A stretch of 64,000 nt of DNA from Hexactinellida sp. DTS-2022 (taxonomy: Eukaryota; Porifera; Hexactinellida). The translations under genes and the position numbers were made by a program. Location of the stretch: the NCBI GenBank assembly GCA_028753945.1, contig JAPNXP010000009.1, forward strand, positions 124,001 through 188,000. Reading direction: 5' to 3'. The notes beneath the pieces were generated by a model. It was not told the origin of the DNA. It did no database searches and worked only from the letters and a program-made list of their open reading frames with translations. Numbering within the stretch: the first letter of the stretch is position 1; each line of letters opens with the position of its first letter. Below are positions 9,042-17,939 of the stretch, piece by piece.

Positions 9042-12000
9042 CTAAAATATAGTCTTTGTGCTTTGGTTCGAATATATTTGAGAATAGTTTCGTGTACTTT
9101 TGGTTGTCAGGGGTGGGAAGGAGGAATGTGAGCCACGCTGTGCGATTAGTGCGAAAGAGGGAGTAAGCGAATCCTTTGTATTTTGCTGAGCTTTCGACAG
9201 TTCGGTTGTAATATATTCATTCGTGGCAGAAACAGAATAGTTCTTATCACTCAGGATCCCATCTAGGGCCTGTGTATCGATCCCCGGGTACATATTGTAG
9301 AGCTGCGACTTGGCCTGCTGAATGGGGTCCTCGGGGGGCACCCAGGGCGCCCCCTGACCAGGGGACACAAAGTAGGGGTCCGCTGGAACCTCTGTTTGGA
9401 CAGACTTACTCCAGAGCTGGTGTAGCAACAGGGCCGTGTCCCCAGTGATATTAATTCGGGACAGCGAGGGGGCTAAACTGCCCTCTCTCGTGTACCCCGG
9501 GAGGGGCCCGTATTGGCCAACCAGATGACTGGCGAGATTAGAGCCCAGTTCTAATAGCAAAGGTGTTTGTTTTATTGGCGATGTATTGTCTGGAAAGCTG
9601 AGCGCTGATTGGTTGGTAGCCGCTACGGAACTGCTGTCATTCATTTGCTTGAAATCGTTAGGCGCACTGGCTTCCGGCGTGGAGGTGTTAAAAGTAGCAT
9701 TATTCCCCTGCCACTTGCTGTCGACTGAATCCTCCAAAAGCACAGTTTTAAACTCCGGAGCGGTCGCGTCGAGGGGAGTCGTAACTTTCTCGCTTTTCTT
9801 CGGCGATCTGACTTTCCTAGCCATTTTGTTCGGCACCGGAACCTGCGAGGCCATTGGCAGATCCAGGTTGTAGGTCTCCGCCTGATCTATGATAGCCTCG
9901 ACCGCCGCGTCGACACTCGTGTGCTCAGTTAGGAACTTCTTGAGTTCCGGCAAGGACAGGGTCGGAAAGAACCCCCTCAGGTGGCTCAGCTTATCAGTGA
10001 CGTCACTGGAGGGGGAGAGGGGGCGCCAGGGGGCCGCGAAGGGGTTCAGGGGCTTAGAATTCCGGGGATCCTCCGCGTCGCTTCGCGGAGAGCTCCCCTC
10101 GCTGCTGCCGTTGTTCCTGTTGAGTTTCCACTGCCACTCGGCGCCGCCCGGAAGGAGCGAGACCCTGGGGCTGTCTGCCCAGCGCGGGCGGTCGCAGAGC
10201 CTGCCTGGCGACCGGAGTGGCGCATTGGAATCCAGGGATTTGAAGCGGGAGAATGACGGAGTGAACTCTGCACTCTCATTGGTTGATTTCAGAGCGGAGC
10301 TAGAGTGTTTGCGCGGGGGTTGAATCGTAGGATCGAAATTCGGTTTTTTAGCTTTCTCTTCGGAGCTATTCTTATTTATAACTGCATCGGACTGAGTTCT
10401 ACTGTTCTGCGATATAAAGCTAGCCCCCCAGCCCCCCCACGCGCCCCAGGGGGGGACTAAGCCCCCTGGAGCAGTCCTGCCATTCGACCGGTCATTCGGT
10501 GCGATTGGGGAGTGAGTGGGACTAGGGACGCACTTGTCGCTATCGGAGGAATCTCCCCAATCTATCTTCTCCGAGATAATCCTATTTATTGGGTCCGGCT
10601 GGAATTGAATAGGCGTAGAGTTGGTTTCTACAGTTCGTTCATTCATCACGGCAGAATCCGCCACGCACTTAGTTTCAGTTCCAGAAGGCTCGTGAACAGC
10701 TTTGCCACTGGCTGGTAAAAGCTCGGTTTGATTGGCTAATCCCTCTAAGAGTAGAGATGGTTTCAAAATGGTGTTCTGGTTGTCTGCTAATTTTAAGCAA
10801 TTTGAATCTGGATTATTATCTGTGGCTGGACTAAGTGAGGCTTCCCTATTATCTGTGTTCACAACCCGTGAGTCCATGTATGGCTTGCTCGGAGTTAACT
10901 TATCCAGAATAACAGAACTGTTCTCCAGGGTCCCAGAGGTCGAGAGAGAGCGGTCCGAAGGGGACAGGGTAACGGAAATATCAGAGGAACTACTCGTGAC
11001 GTCATCATTTGATTCCAGTTTATAACTAGACTCGTTTGATAGGATCAGCTGATTTGTAGGCGAGTTTGGAAAGATTTCATCTCTTAATTGTATTTCTTTA
11101 TTGTTTGTTTGTTGCAAACTAATTTGTTGTTGTTGTTGATTTGTATCTTTTGAAAGTGAATCGGAAAATGAATCGCTTTCTACTGCAATATCGTCTGGCG
11201 ATTTGATTGGTTCGTTCGGAGTTTGTTTACTTGCGCCAAACTCTATTTTGGAATTCAGCTGCATACCTTGGTTGCTATGGATATCTCTCTTCTCATTGGT
11301 CACCAAATCTCCGTTATTTTTCCCGCCGGATATTTGGGCGGGGAATCTGTTATTCATTCTCTGCTGCGAGAAAGCAGGCGGGGCATTTGATTGGTCCCTG
11401 CCAGTAGGCACTGAGCTCCCGCCAGGTATAAAAGGCCGGGCTTCCTGAGATCTGCTATGCATTATGTGCTGCAGGTATCGCTGGTAGTTGTGCTGGAAGT
11501 TCGCCACCTGAGTGTGCGTCAGCTGCGAGATGACGTGTGGCGGGAGCAACAGCTGCGCCAGCGGGAAGTTGCTCTGCCCGAGGAGCGTCTTGTCGATATT
11601 GAGAATATCCTGCAGGACCGTCAGGCTCTGCAGATTGAGACAGAAGAGAGAGGACCCTCTCGGCGAGCTGCTCAGCTCCGTCACCAGCTGCTGGTTAAAC
11701 CGCTCCTGGTTAGACACCAGCGACCCGCTCCTGGAGGGCGCCTGAGGGGGCTCTGCCGCAGAGAGCTCCTTAGTAGGGGACACATTCTCAGTTGGTTCCA
11801 GTTCCGGTCCCAGTTCCGGTTCCAGTAGGATGCTGTACCTCTCGGGAGGCGGCGGGGAGCTCTCCTCTGAGCTGTTGAGGCTGTTGAGGGTGTCCGGGGC
11901 CGAGCTGAGCTCCTCGAGGTCCGGACAGGACTCCGACTCGGTCTCCTGGAGAATGCGGAGGAGAGCCGACTTCCCGAGCACGTTCTCTAGGGTGGGGTGT

Positions 12001-13031
12001 TTGTGGAACCGCTTGAGCATCCGCTTTATGGACTCGAGAGGGACCCCGTGGGAGTTGCGGACGGTCAGCTGTTCCGGGTCGTACCGCCAGGGGGTGTCCG
12101 GCTCCACAAACCGAACCGAGTACCCGTGTCTGAGCCCGGACTCCACGTAGGGCCGCATCTCCCACGCGGTCGTGTTGGTGTTGTCAATAACAACAGGACT
12201 CACCCCCTCCGAGAGGGCCCCTCTCGCCAACTCGTGGTTGCGTTTGTGGTACACAGCGACTTTCTTGGGGTCGAACTGGTACTCTCCGTCCGACCCCACG
12301 AAGTGCGCGTCTGTGGAGAACACCCGGCCCCGCCGCCCAATCAGATCGCGCGCTAGCGTAGACTTTCCGCTGCCCGGACACCCGCGCAAAATGTACAGAA
12401 TCTTATCAGGGCTCTCCTTGGTTACGGGACTGGTAGCTTGGAATGTAGGAATGTATAGGACCTTATCTGCCTTCTCAGTGCTCTCCTTGGTAACGGGACT
12501 GGTAGCTTGGAATGTAGGAATGTATAGGACCTTATCTGCCTTCTCAGTGCTCTCCTTGGTAACGGGACTGGTAGCTTGGAATGTAGGAATATGCTCCCTC
12601 TCTGTCTCCAGTTCCGAGTTTGAATTCATTTCCTCTCTCTCGCTCAGCCAATCAGATTCTACTCTGCTCTCAGAATCTGTTGCTATAGGCATAGTTTCGG
12701 CGCCCGATTCCCCCAGCCAATCAACTCTCTCGCTCGCGTCCCGAGAGAGCAGACAGCTGTTCTGCATCCGCTCCAGGCGGGAGAACGGTTGCTCCCCCTT
12801 CCCCGGGCCCCCCTGTCCCCTCCCGAGGCCCCCCCGCCCCCTGGCGGCCCCCGGGGGCCCGGGCTCCGACTGGGGCTGCATGTGGAAGGTGAGCTCCTTG
12901 TCCCCGATCTTGAGGACCTTGGTGTCGGTCTTGGGGGGGGTGTAGCGGGCGGGGGGGAGGGGGGGCCCCTGGAAGAGACCCCTCGAGAGCTTGGGGGGCT
13001 CCTTCGGGGCCGGGTGCGCGCCGTGGTCCAT
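9042..13031 (-). CDS. N4BP2-like large protein (P-loop kinase plus CUE domains)
   Basis: A single 1,329-codon exon from an ATG at 13031 to TAG at 9042. Domains in order: a Pro/Gly-rich start; a three-copy 23-residue repeat (IPTFQATSPVTKES...) at about 145-205; a polynucleotide-kinase-like AAA_33 module at about 209-352 with the P-loop GCPGSGKST (about 216-224) and STDAHF and VIDNTNTT motifs, as in N4BP2; a long Ser/Asn/Gln-rich low-complexity middle; a CUE-type ubiquitin-binding domain at about 1010-1060 (RGFFPTLSLPELKKFL); and a second CUE-like segment near 1240-1290 (QLYNMYPGIDTQALDGIL). The vertebrate N4BP2 C-terminal Smr nuclease domain is absent, and the kinase comes before the CUE rather than after it. 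The role is presumably ubiquitin-linked nucleic-acid end processing (inferred). Further exons cannot be excluded. The kinase segment matches the neighbouring gene without a visible nucleotide difference. Confidence 0.8.
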   Translation of the reverse strand: MDHGAHPAPKEPPKLSRGLFQGPPLPPARYTPPKTDTKVLKIGDKELTFHMQPQSEPGPPGAARGRGGLGRGQGGPGKGEQPFSRLERMQNSCLLSRDASERVDWLGESGAETMPIATDSESRVESDWLSEREEMNSNSELETEREHIPTFQATSPVTKESTEKADKVLYIPTFQATSPVTKESTEKADKVLYIPTFQATSPVTKESPDKILYILRGCPGSGKSTLARDLIGRRGRVFSTDAHFVGSDGEYQFDPKKVAVYHKRNHELARGALSEGVSPVVIDNTNTTAWEMRPYVESGLRHGYSVRFVEPDTPWRYDPEQLTVRNSHGVPLESIKRMLKRFHKHPTLENVLGKSALLRILQETESESCPDLEELSSAPDTLNSLNSSEESSPPPPERYSILLEPELGPELEPTENVSPTKELSAAEPPQAPSRSGSLVSNQERFNQQLVTELSSSPRGSSLFCLNLQSLTVLQDILNIDKTLLGQSNFPLAQLLLPPHVISQLTHTQVANFQHNYQRYLQHIMHSRSQEARPFIPGGSSVPTGRDQSNAPPAFSQQRMNNRFPAQISGGKNNGDLVTNEKRDIHSNQGMQLNSKIEFGASKQTPNEPIKSPDDIAVESDSFSDSLSKDTNQQQQQISLQQTNNKEIQLRDEIFPNSPTNQLILSNESSYKLESNDDVTSSSSDISVTLSPSDRSLSTSGTLENSSVILDKLTPSKPYMDSRVVNTDNREASLSPATDNNPDSNCLKLADNQNTILKPSLLLEGLANQTELLPASGKAVHEPSGTETKCVADSAVMNERTVETNSTPIQFQPDPINRIISEKIDWGDSSDSDKCVPSPTHSPIAPNDRSNGRTAPGGLVPPWGAWGGWGASFISQNSRTQSDAVINKNSSEEKAKKPNFDPTIQPPRKHSSSALKSTNESAEFTPSFSRFKSLDSNAPLRSPGRLCDRPRWADSPRVSLLPGGAEWQWKLNRNNGSSEGSSPRSDAEDPRNSKPLNPFAAPWRPLSPSSDVTDKLSHLRGFFPTLSLPELKKFLTEHTSVDAAVEAIIDQAETYNLDLPMASQVPVPNKMARKVRSPKKSEKVTTPLDATAPEFKTVLLEDSVDSKWQGNNATFNTSTPEASAPNDFKQMNDSSSVAATNQSALSFPDNTSPIKQTPLLLELGSNLASHLVGQYGPLPGYTREGSLAPSLSRINITGDTALLLHQLWSKSVQTEVPADPYFVSPGQGAPWVPPEDPIQQAKSQLYNMYPGIDTQALDGILSDKNYSVSATNEYITTELSKAQQNTKDSLTPSFALIAQRGSHSSFPPLTTKSTRNYSQIYSNQSTKTIF
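11970..12450 (-). repeat. 481-bp kinase-module duplication, copy in long gene
   Basis: Every base I compared matches 14932-15412 (constant offset 2962). Both boundaries are sharp: at the left C is shared, then A versus T; at the right A is shared, then A versus C. The block covers the P-loop kinase domain plus one FQATSPVTKES unit. Confidence 0.85.
12412..12592 (-). repeat. 69-bp in-frame tandem repeat in N4BP2-like gene
   Basis: About 2.6 copies of a 69-bp unit, with period marks at 12412, 12481 and 12550. It encodes three near-identical 23-residue units just before the P-loop. The copy next to the P-loop has SPDKILY where the other two have STEKADKVLY. The neighbouring short N4BP2L-like gene has only the P-loop-proximal unit. 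Confidence 0.85.
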
Positions 13032-13174
13032 TCAGCGGTAAAATAAAAATAATACAACAATTTGGTTAGTAGTTCAAGATGGAATCTCTTGAGTAAAAAT
13101 TAAAGATTAAAAATGACCCCGAATAGCATCTCTGGAAGGACCGGTAATTAGCTAAAAACACAAATCATATAATA

Positions 13175-13311
13175 CAGCAAAACCTCCAAAATATGAACAC
13201 TTTTTCTCGGTCCCAAAATTTCCCAATGCTTTAGACACACTTTATGATAAATCATGAAAAGTGAACATTTAGGCTGGTCCCCAGGGTGTTCACTTTCTGA
13301 AGGTTTTACTG
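13175..13311 (+). mobile_element. MITE with AACCTCCAAAATATGAACAC end
   Basis: A 137-bp element. Left end CAGCAAAACCTCCAAAATAT, right end TTTCTGAAGGTTTTACTG, flanked by TA. A CAGT-type family related to, but distinct from, the CGTTAATACG group. Lies upstream of the N4BP2-like gene. Confidence 0.6.
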
Positions 13312-13343
13312 TATACCAAATTACCAATAATATATCACAAATA

Positions 13344-13476
13344 CAGCGAACTCCCTATAACGAAGTACAAGGGACCCTTGGTTTACTTCATTATAAGCAA
13401 GTAAAACACTAATTTATGGGGAATATAGATAGCGGGAATTGCAATTTAACCGAATTCGAAATATCGGGTTTTACTG
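13344..13476 (+). mobile_element. Degenerate MITE
   Basis: Begins CAGCGAACTCCCTATAACG and ends CGGGTTTTACTG, with TA on both sides. The terminal repeats are diverged, so the assignment rests mainly on the ends and on position among similar elements. Confidence 0.4.
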
Positions 13477-13814
13477 TACACATTTTCAGTTAAATATTTC
13501 ATAGATTATTGCGGATAAAATTTAAGTAACGCGCCGAAATTATCGGCGCCTGATTTATAGTAAAATAGTTCTTATTCGGTTCCAATTGCGCGCCAAAATA
13601 GTTCGAATTTACGCCTCTATATTATGGCGCCTGAATATCTTGATATAGAATTACAGACGCAGTATTACGAGTGGGGAATTTGATATTCTTGAATAAACTG
13701 TGGTCTAAAAAATGAAAAATAATATTCGGTGCATTTGGCAGTAAACATATTTTTCAATTAGTGTCTACTGACATAATATTAAGAATACAAATATGGAAAT
13801 TAGTTAATGGAACT

Positions 13815-13964
13815 GGGTCGTTCAAACGTTACGTAACATAACACTTCCAAGGGGTTTATGAATGTGTGACAAACCATCCTTTAGGAAATAAATAGGCAAA
13901 AATCGTGAAATAGGGAAGGGGTATCTAATTTCAGGGATTTTAGTTATGTAACGTTTTACGGTCC
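13815..13964 (+). repeat. ACGTTACGTAAC-ended repeat, copy A
   Basis: About 150 bp with inverted ends (GTTCAAACGTTACGTAAC at the left, TTATGTAACGTTTTACGG at the right). Related copies are at 16751-16892 and 25031-25180, and fragments at 7905 and 28994. No coding capacity; a non-autonomous TIR element of unassigned superfamily. Confidence 0.6.
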
Positions 13965-14003
13965 CTTGTATGTTACTATTGACTATGGAAAATGGATTAT
14001 ATA

Positions 14004-14105
14004 CAGTATACTCCGCTTAATAGAGCCACCGGTTAATAGATTTGTCCGCTTAATCGGGTCAAAGTTACCTGGTCCCGAGGTGACTCTATTAAGCGGAGTC
14101 GACTG
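14004..14105 (+). mobile_element. MITE, CCGCTTAATAGAG family, short form
   Basis: A 102-bp element with ends CAGTATACTCCGCTTAATAG and CTATTAAGCGGAGTCGACTG, flanked by TA. Shares its interior (ACCTGGTCCCGAGGTGAC) with the longer copy at 8613-8800. Confidence 0.8.
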
Positions 14106-14221
14106 TATTTATATATATTTTATACTGTTGCTATAAATCTTGAAAAATAGTGAAACAGAATAACAATAACAGCAAACAACCCTGATTAACAACTAACAAA
14201 TTGTATAACGGATTATGGATA

Positions 14222-14323
14222 CAGTAGTACCTCGTTAATACGAACACCAACGGACGGTAAAAATTTGTTTTTGCTTTACCCGGAAATTCGAATTACCGTG
14301 TTCGCACTAACGAGATTCTACTG
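14222..14323 (+). mobile_element. MITE, CGTTAATACGAACACC family
   Basis: A 102-bp element with ends CAGTAGTACCTCGTTAATAC and GCACTAACGAGATTCTACTG, flanked by TA. It lies between the two N4BP2-family genes. Confidence 0.8.
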
Positions 14324-14610
14324 TATTTGTAACTCACACTATTACTTTGGTATATATCCTTGGTCCAGTAATACATTATTAGTTAAGTTACCAGTCACTG
14401 GTTAATCGGACAAAATGTCCAAATTTGATACGCTTGGAATTTTGGGTTTAATTGTCCCAATATTCCCCTGCAATTAGAAATGTCAAAATTAGTTTTTAAA
14501 TAATATTTCGTGACCATTGCATAGCTGTATATGAACGTGAACGAAAAAATAAAATGAAAATCTGTACAATCGATATAAACAAATACAAACACAGAATTAT
14601 AAATATTTTC

Positions 14611-15435
14611 TTAGTTGTCAATAGACGAAGCATATTTTCCCAAATCTTTTTGAGTAAAACTAACAAAAAATGATCTATCAACCATAGTAACCATGTCCAT
14701 AAATGGAATGTTTAGAATATCGATATCAACCGGCTTTGATTCTGCCCCATCAAAAAGTGGGGTATTTGAGTGGTCAATTTTTCCTGTTTGTTTACAGTAA
14801 ATTAGTTTTGGAACTGAAACTGGATATTTAGGTGTCACAGCTTCAATTTTAGATTTATTTCTGTTCCTTTTCTTTGGCGTTTCTTTCGTTCCAGCCGTCT
14901 GGCATTCTCTAGTGAGTTTGTTTAATTCCTTCTTCCCGAGCACGTTCTCTAGGGTGGGGTGTTTGTGGAACCGCTTGAGCATCCGCTTTATGGACTCGAG
15001 AGGGACCCCGTGGGAGTTGCGGACGGTCAGCTGTTCCGGGTCGTACCGCCAGGGGGTGTCCGGCTCCACAAACCGAACCGAGTACCCGTGTCTGAGCCCG
15101 GACTCCACGTAGGGCCGCATCTCCCACGCGGTCGTGTTGGTGTTGTCAATAACAACAGGACTCACCCCCTCCGAGAGGGCCCCTCTCGCCAACTCGTGGT
15201 TGCGTTTGTGGTACACAGCGACTTTCTTGGGGTCGAACTGGTACTCTCCGTCCGACCCCACGAAGTGCGCGTCTGTGGAGAACACCCGGCCCCGCCGCCC
15301 AATCAGATCGCGCGCTAGCGTAGACTTTCCGCTGCCCGGACACCCGCGCAAAATGTACAGAATCTTATCAGGGCTCTCCTTGGTTACGGGACTGGTAGCT
15401 TGGAATGTAGGACTGCTATCGCACTCACTAGCCAT
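14611..15435 (-). CDS. N4BP2L1-like P-loop kinase
   Basis: 274 residues in one exon, from ATG at 15435 to TAA at 14611. A short N-terminus leads into one FQATSPVTKES unit, then an AAA_33/polynucleotide-kinase-like module with P-loop GCPGSGKST at residues 31-39, STDAHF and VIDNTNTT. From about residue 169 the tail is unrelated to the long neighbour: basic (KKRNRNKSK), then a hydrophobic, acidic C-terminus. Overall size and layout match vertebrate N4BP2L1. The biochemical role of these short members is unclear; phosphate transfer to a nucleic-acid end or small molecule is inferred from the fold. It lies 463 bp downstream of TMEM165 and 1.6 kb upstream of the long N4BP2-like gene, all on one strand. 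Its kinase segment matches that gene base for base, so one is a recent donor or copy of the other. Codon use in the tail is far more AT-rich than in the kinase part. Confidence 0.8.
   Translation of the reverse strand: MASECDSSPTFQATSPVTKESPDKILYILRGCPGSGKSTLARDLIGRRGRVFSTDAHFVGSDGEYQFDPKKVAVYHKRNHELARGALSEGVSPVVIDNTNTTAWEMRPYVESGLRHGYSVRFVEPDTPWRYDPEQLTVRNSHGVPLESIKRMLKRFHKHPTLENVLGKKELNKLTRECQTAGTKETPKKRNRNKSKIEAVTPKYPVSVPKLIYCKQTGKIDHSNTPLFDGAESKPVDIDILNIPFMDMVTMVDRSFFVSFTQKDLGKYASSIDN
14932..15412 (-). repeat. 481-bp kinase-module duplication, copy in short gene
   Basis: Partner of 11970-12450. Flanks on both sides are unrelated, so the duplicated tract begins and ends inside coding sequence. 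On the protein level it runs from the FQATSP unit to the first Lys after ENVLG. Confidence 0.85.
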
Positions 15436-15518
15436 CTTTCTTACAGAACTACAGTATACAGGAGACTCTGTTAAACCAAGGGCCTTTGTACAACGTTATA
15501 ACGAGAGTTCACTGTATA

Positions 15519-15691
15519 CAGTAGCTCTCGTTAATAGGAACACGGATAAGGGAATATCGGTTAAGGAGTACAAGGTTAATTCCCCTAGCCTATACAAATA
15601 CATGCAAGTGACTCCGGTTAATACGAATTCCGGATAATACGAACATATTAAGACGGTCCCCTGGTGTTCCTACTAACGAGTCACTATACTG
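15519..15691 (+). mobile_element. MITE just upstream of the N4BP2L-like start
   Basis: A 173-bp element with ends CAGTAGCTCTCGTTAATAGG and CTAACGAGTCACTATACTG. The interior (AGGAGTACAAGGTTAATTCC) matches 4752-4903 and, inverted, 30174-30341. It lies 84 bp upstream of the N4BP2L-like ATG on the minus strand, so it could form part of its promoter or 5' UTR. A shorter degenerate CAGT-ended segment lies at about 15452-15515. Confidence 0.7.
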
Positions 15692-15897
15692 TGTTATGCA
15701 ATACCAGCAACTGAGATAAAAACAAAAAATGTATATAGGTCATGGTTCCTATAGGAACTATGATTTCCCCAAGGTGTCCTCATAAGATACATTTATGTCT
15801 CTTTATAAGAGTTATACCCATGGTTCCATAATACAAATGATTAAATGCATGAACCATGAATTGCAATAATTACAACTAATACACACTGCTGTTTTCT

Positions 15898-16626
15898 TCA
15901 CGCATTTCTGTAAACAAACGAGTAGCAAGCAAATCCAACGAACACCAACCCGCCTACAATTGTAACAGTGCGAGTTGAAATCTTCTCTGATAAAAATTTC
16001 CCGCCTAAAACAGCTAAACCGGTACAAATTGAGTGTCCCAATATCCCGCCCAGGGTTATGCCTATAGGCTCTTCTCGCGCTGATAATACTATTGTTGTCA
16101 GCTGGCTTCTGTCGCCCCATTCAGCGAGGAATGTAAGTGTGAAGGCCTGCAGAAAAACGGGTGAAATCCAGCGTCTCAAAAACACGCGCCCGTTTTTACT
16201 CCGTGGCGCCCCTGACTCCGTTTCCTCGTCTGCGGTCTCACCTTTGTTGACTTCCTGTTTGGCCTCTTCGAATTCCTCTTGCTCACTTCCGTAACCCATT
16301 TGCCAACCGTCGTACAACATTTTGGCGCCAAACAGTAACAGAAGAACACTGGCTATTGTCTGTGTGAGATTACGCGGGATTAATTTAGCGCTCATTCCTA
16401 CGATAACAGAGAAAGTATGCATCAAACTGAGAGCGATTATCGAACCCAGAAAGACTACCATTCGTGGCTTACGCATGGCTAGAATAGCTGCGATAAAGAA
16501 GGTCTTATCGCCCAACTCAGATACAACGATAAATAGAAAGGAGGCAATAAATGCATGGATGAATTTAGCGAAAAATTCTGCTGAGTGATAAAAGGAGTCG
16601 ATTGGAATGAGATCATTGAGATCCAT
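15898..16626 (-). CDS. TMEM165: TMEM165/GDT1 family Golgi cation transporter
   Basis: 242 residues, single exon, ATG at 16626, TGA at 15898. It belongs to the UPF0016/GDT1 family, which moves Mn2+ or Ca2+ in exchange for H+ across the Golgi membrane and supports glycosylation. Both signature motifs are intact: ELGDKTF (Glu about 37) in the first half and EWGDRSQ (Glu about 169) in the second, each followed by hydrophobic helices, giving the expected two-fold repeat of about three membrane spans each. An acidic linker (EQEEFEEAKQEV...) at about 114-140 joins the halves, as in homologues. It is shorter than human TMEM165 (324 residues) because the N-terminal extension before the first motif is only about 36 residues; an upstream exon is possible. 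It is the most upstream of four minus-strand genes in a row. Confidence 0.92.
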   Translation of the reverse strand: MDLNDLIPIDSFYHSAEFFAKFIHAFIASFLFIVVSELGDKTFFIAAILAMRKPRMVVFLGSIIALSLMHTFSVIVGMSAKLIPRNLTQTIASVLLLLFGAKMLYDGWQMGYGSEQEEFEEAKQEVNKGETADEETESGAPRSKNGRVFLRRWISPVFLQAFTLTFLAEWGDRSQLTTIVLSAREEPIGITLGGILGHSICTGLAVLGGKFLSEKISTRTVTIVGGLVFVGFACYSFVYRNA

Positions 16627-16750
16627 AATTATAATCTAAAAGGCAAAGGTGAATTATAGGTGTAGAAATTAAATTTCCTTATTTAAAAATCCTTAAAATA
16701 ATCCTTAGTAAAATACACAAGAAATACAAACAATATAGTCGGGCACCAAA

Positions 16751-16892
16751 GGCCTGTTCATGCGTTACATAACGCTTCCAATGGGGGGTGTAACCAATGT
16801 GTGACAAATCAACCTTGTTGTATTACAAAATGGGTCTAAAGCGAGACATATATAATTTCGGGAATTTACGTTACGTAACGTTTAAACGGCCC
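16751..16892 (+). repeat. ACGTTACGTAAC-ended repeat, copy B
   Basis: Left end GGCCTGTTCATGCGTTACAT, right end GTTACGTAACGTTTAAACGG followed by CC: imperfect inverted termini. It lies about 125 bp upstream of the TMEM165 start. Confidence 0.6.
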
Positions 16893-17031
16893 TTAAAAGT
16901 CATTAATTAATTAATGAAAGCTAATTTCAGAATAACAATAACAATAAGCAATGCCAAATATTTGCGTGTCGGTTTATAGTTCCACTAATCTAGGACTATG
17001 GCACAACACAGTAGATGCATAGGGGCACAAT

Positions 17032-17352
17032 CAGGGGTTTATCTAGGAGCCTGACCGGAACTTTTAGGTGCCAGCTACGCACCGGTTGCTTGAGGTGAAA
17101 AGTGCTTGCAGTGTAATTCCATTTAGGTTCTGTTGGTACTTAATTTTCTGCCGGGTCACTGGCAAAATTTTTGGCCAGTGAAATTAGTGGATAAATCCCT
17201 GTTTGGGTACCGTACATGTTTTACCTCCTTCAAATAATGCCTCATCATTGAATTATACCGATTAAGTATTATGGCTGACACCTTTAGGGTGCCATACAAA
17301 TTGGAATTTTATTAAAAAAGTGCCGGCCAAGAAAATCCTAGATAAACTCCTG
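17032..17352. mobile_element. hAT-type MITE with 8-bp target duplication
   Basis: A 321-bp element with ends CAGGGGTTTATCTAGGA and TCCTAGATAAACTCCTG (near-perfect inverted repeats), flanked on both sides by the identical octamer GGCACAAT (17024-17031 and 17353-17360). An 8-bp duplication with CAGGG-type termini is characteristic of hAT transposons. No transposase is encoded, so it is non-autonomous. Confidence 0.88.
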
Positions 17353-17361
17353 GGCACAATA

Positions 17362-17429
17362 CAGTAGATGCCGGTTATAAGAAAATTATATGCAGTTCCC
17401 GACGATGTTCTTATAACCGGCATCCACTG
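17362..17429 (+). mobile_element. Short MITE, GATGCCGGTTATAAG family
   Basis: A 68-bp, almost wholly palindromic element: CAGTAGATGCCGGTTATAAG at the left, CTTATAACCGGCATCCACTG at the right, flanked by TA. Related longer copies are at about 20458-20572 and 29073-29164. Confidence 0.8.
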
Positions 17430-17939
17430 TATTATTAAGTATACAGTAGAGTATGGTAGATATGAACACCAGGGGACCTGTGACAAAATTGCATTAGCAC
17501 ATCTGTACTAATGTATTCAATTGTGGCTGTAATATAAGATAGCTCAGTTGAACAGACACACGAGTATGTGGTATGTTACAGAGGAATATGCATAAGTATA
17601 CTTTCCTATAATTAGTCACAGACTGTATCTAGCTACAATTCTACTCAAATTATACTATTTTATCGATATCAATATTTCACAACGACAATTGTCTTTTCAA
17701 TAATTCAAACGAATTCCTACAATTTCTATTCTCCGATTTATCAGGTTAGTAAATATGAAATACAATCTTTTATTCATCATTTTAATTAATAAAATATTTA
17801 ACTAATATTTTTTGCTAGGATACAAACGCACAAGTGAGGAATTCTATTGTTAACGAATCAATTCAATCAGATATCTTTTCACACTGAATTACAGAGGTCG
17901 TTATGTTTTATATAAATACAGTCTTTTCCGCAATTATGC

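Noticed and set aside
9586..13046. Many open frames antisense or out of frame to the N4BP2-like gene
   Set aside because: GC-rich coding sequence commonly leaves shadow frames open; their peptides are Arg/Pro/Gly-rich with no domain, while the minus-strand frame has recognisable kinase and CUE domains.
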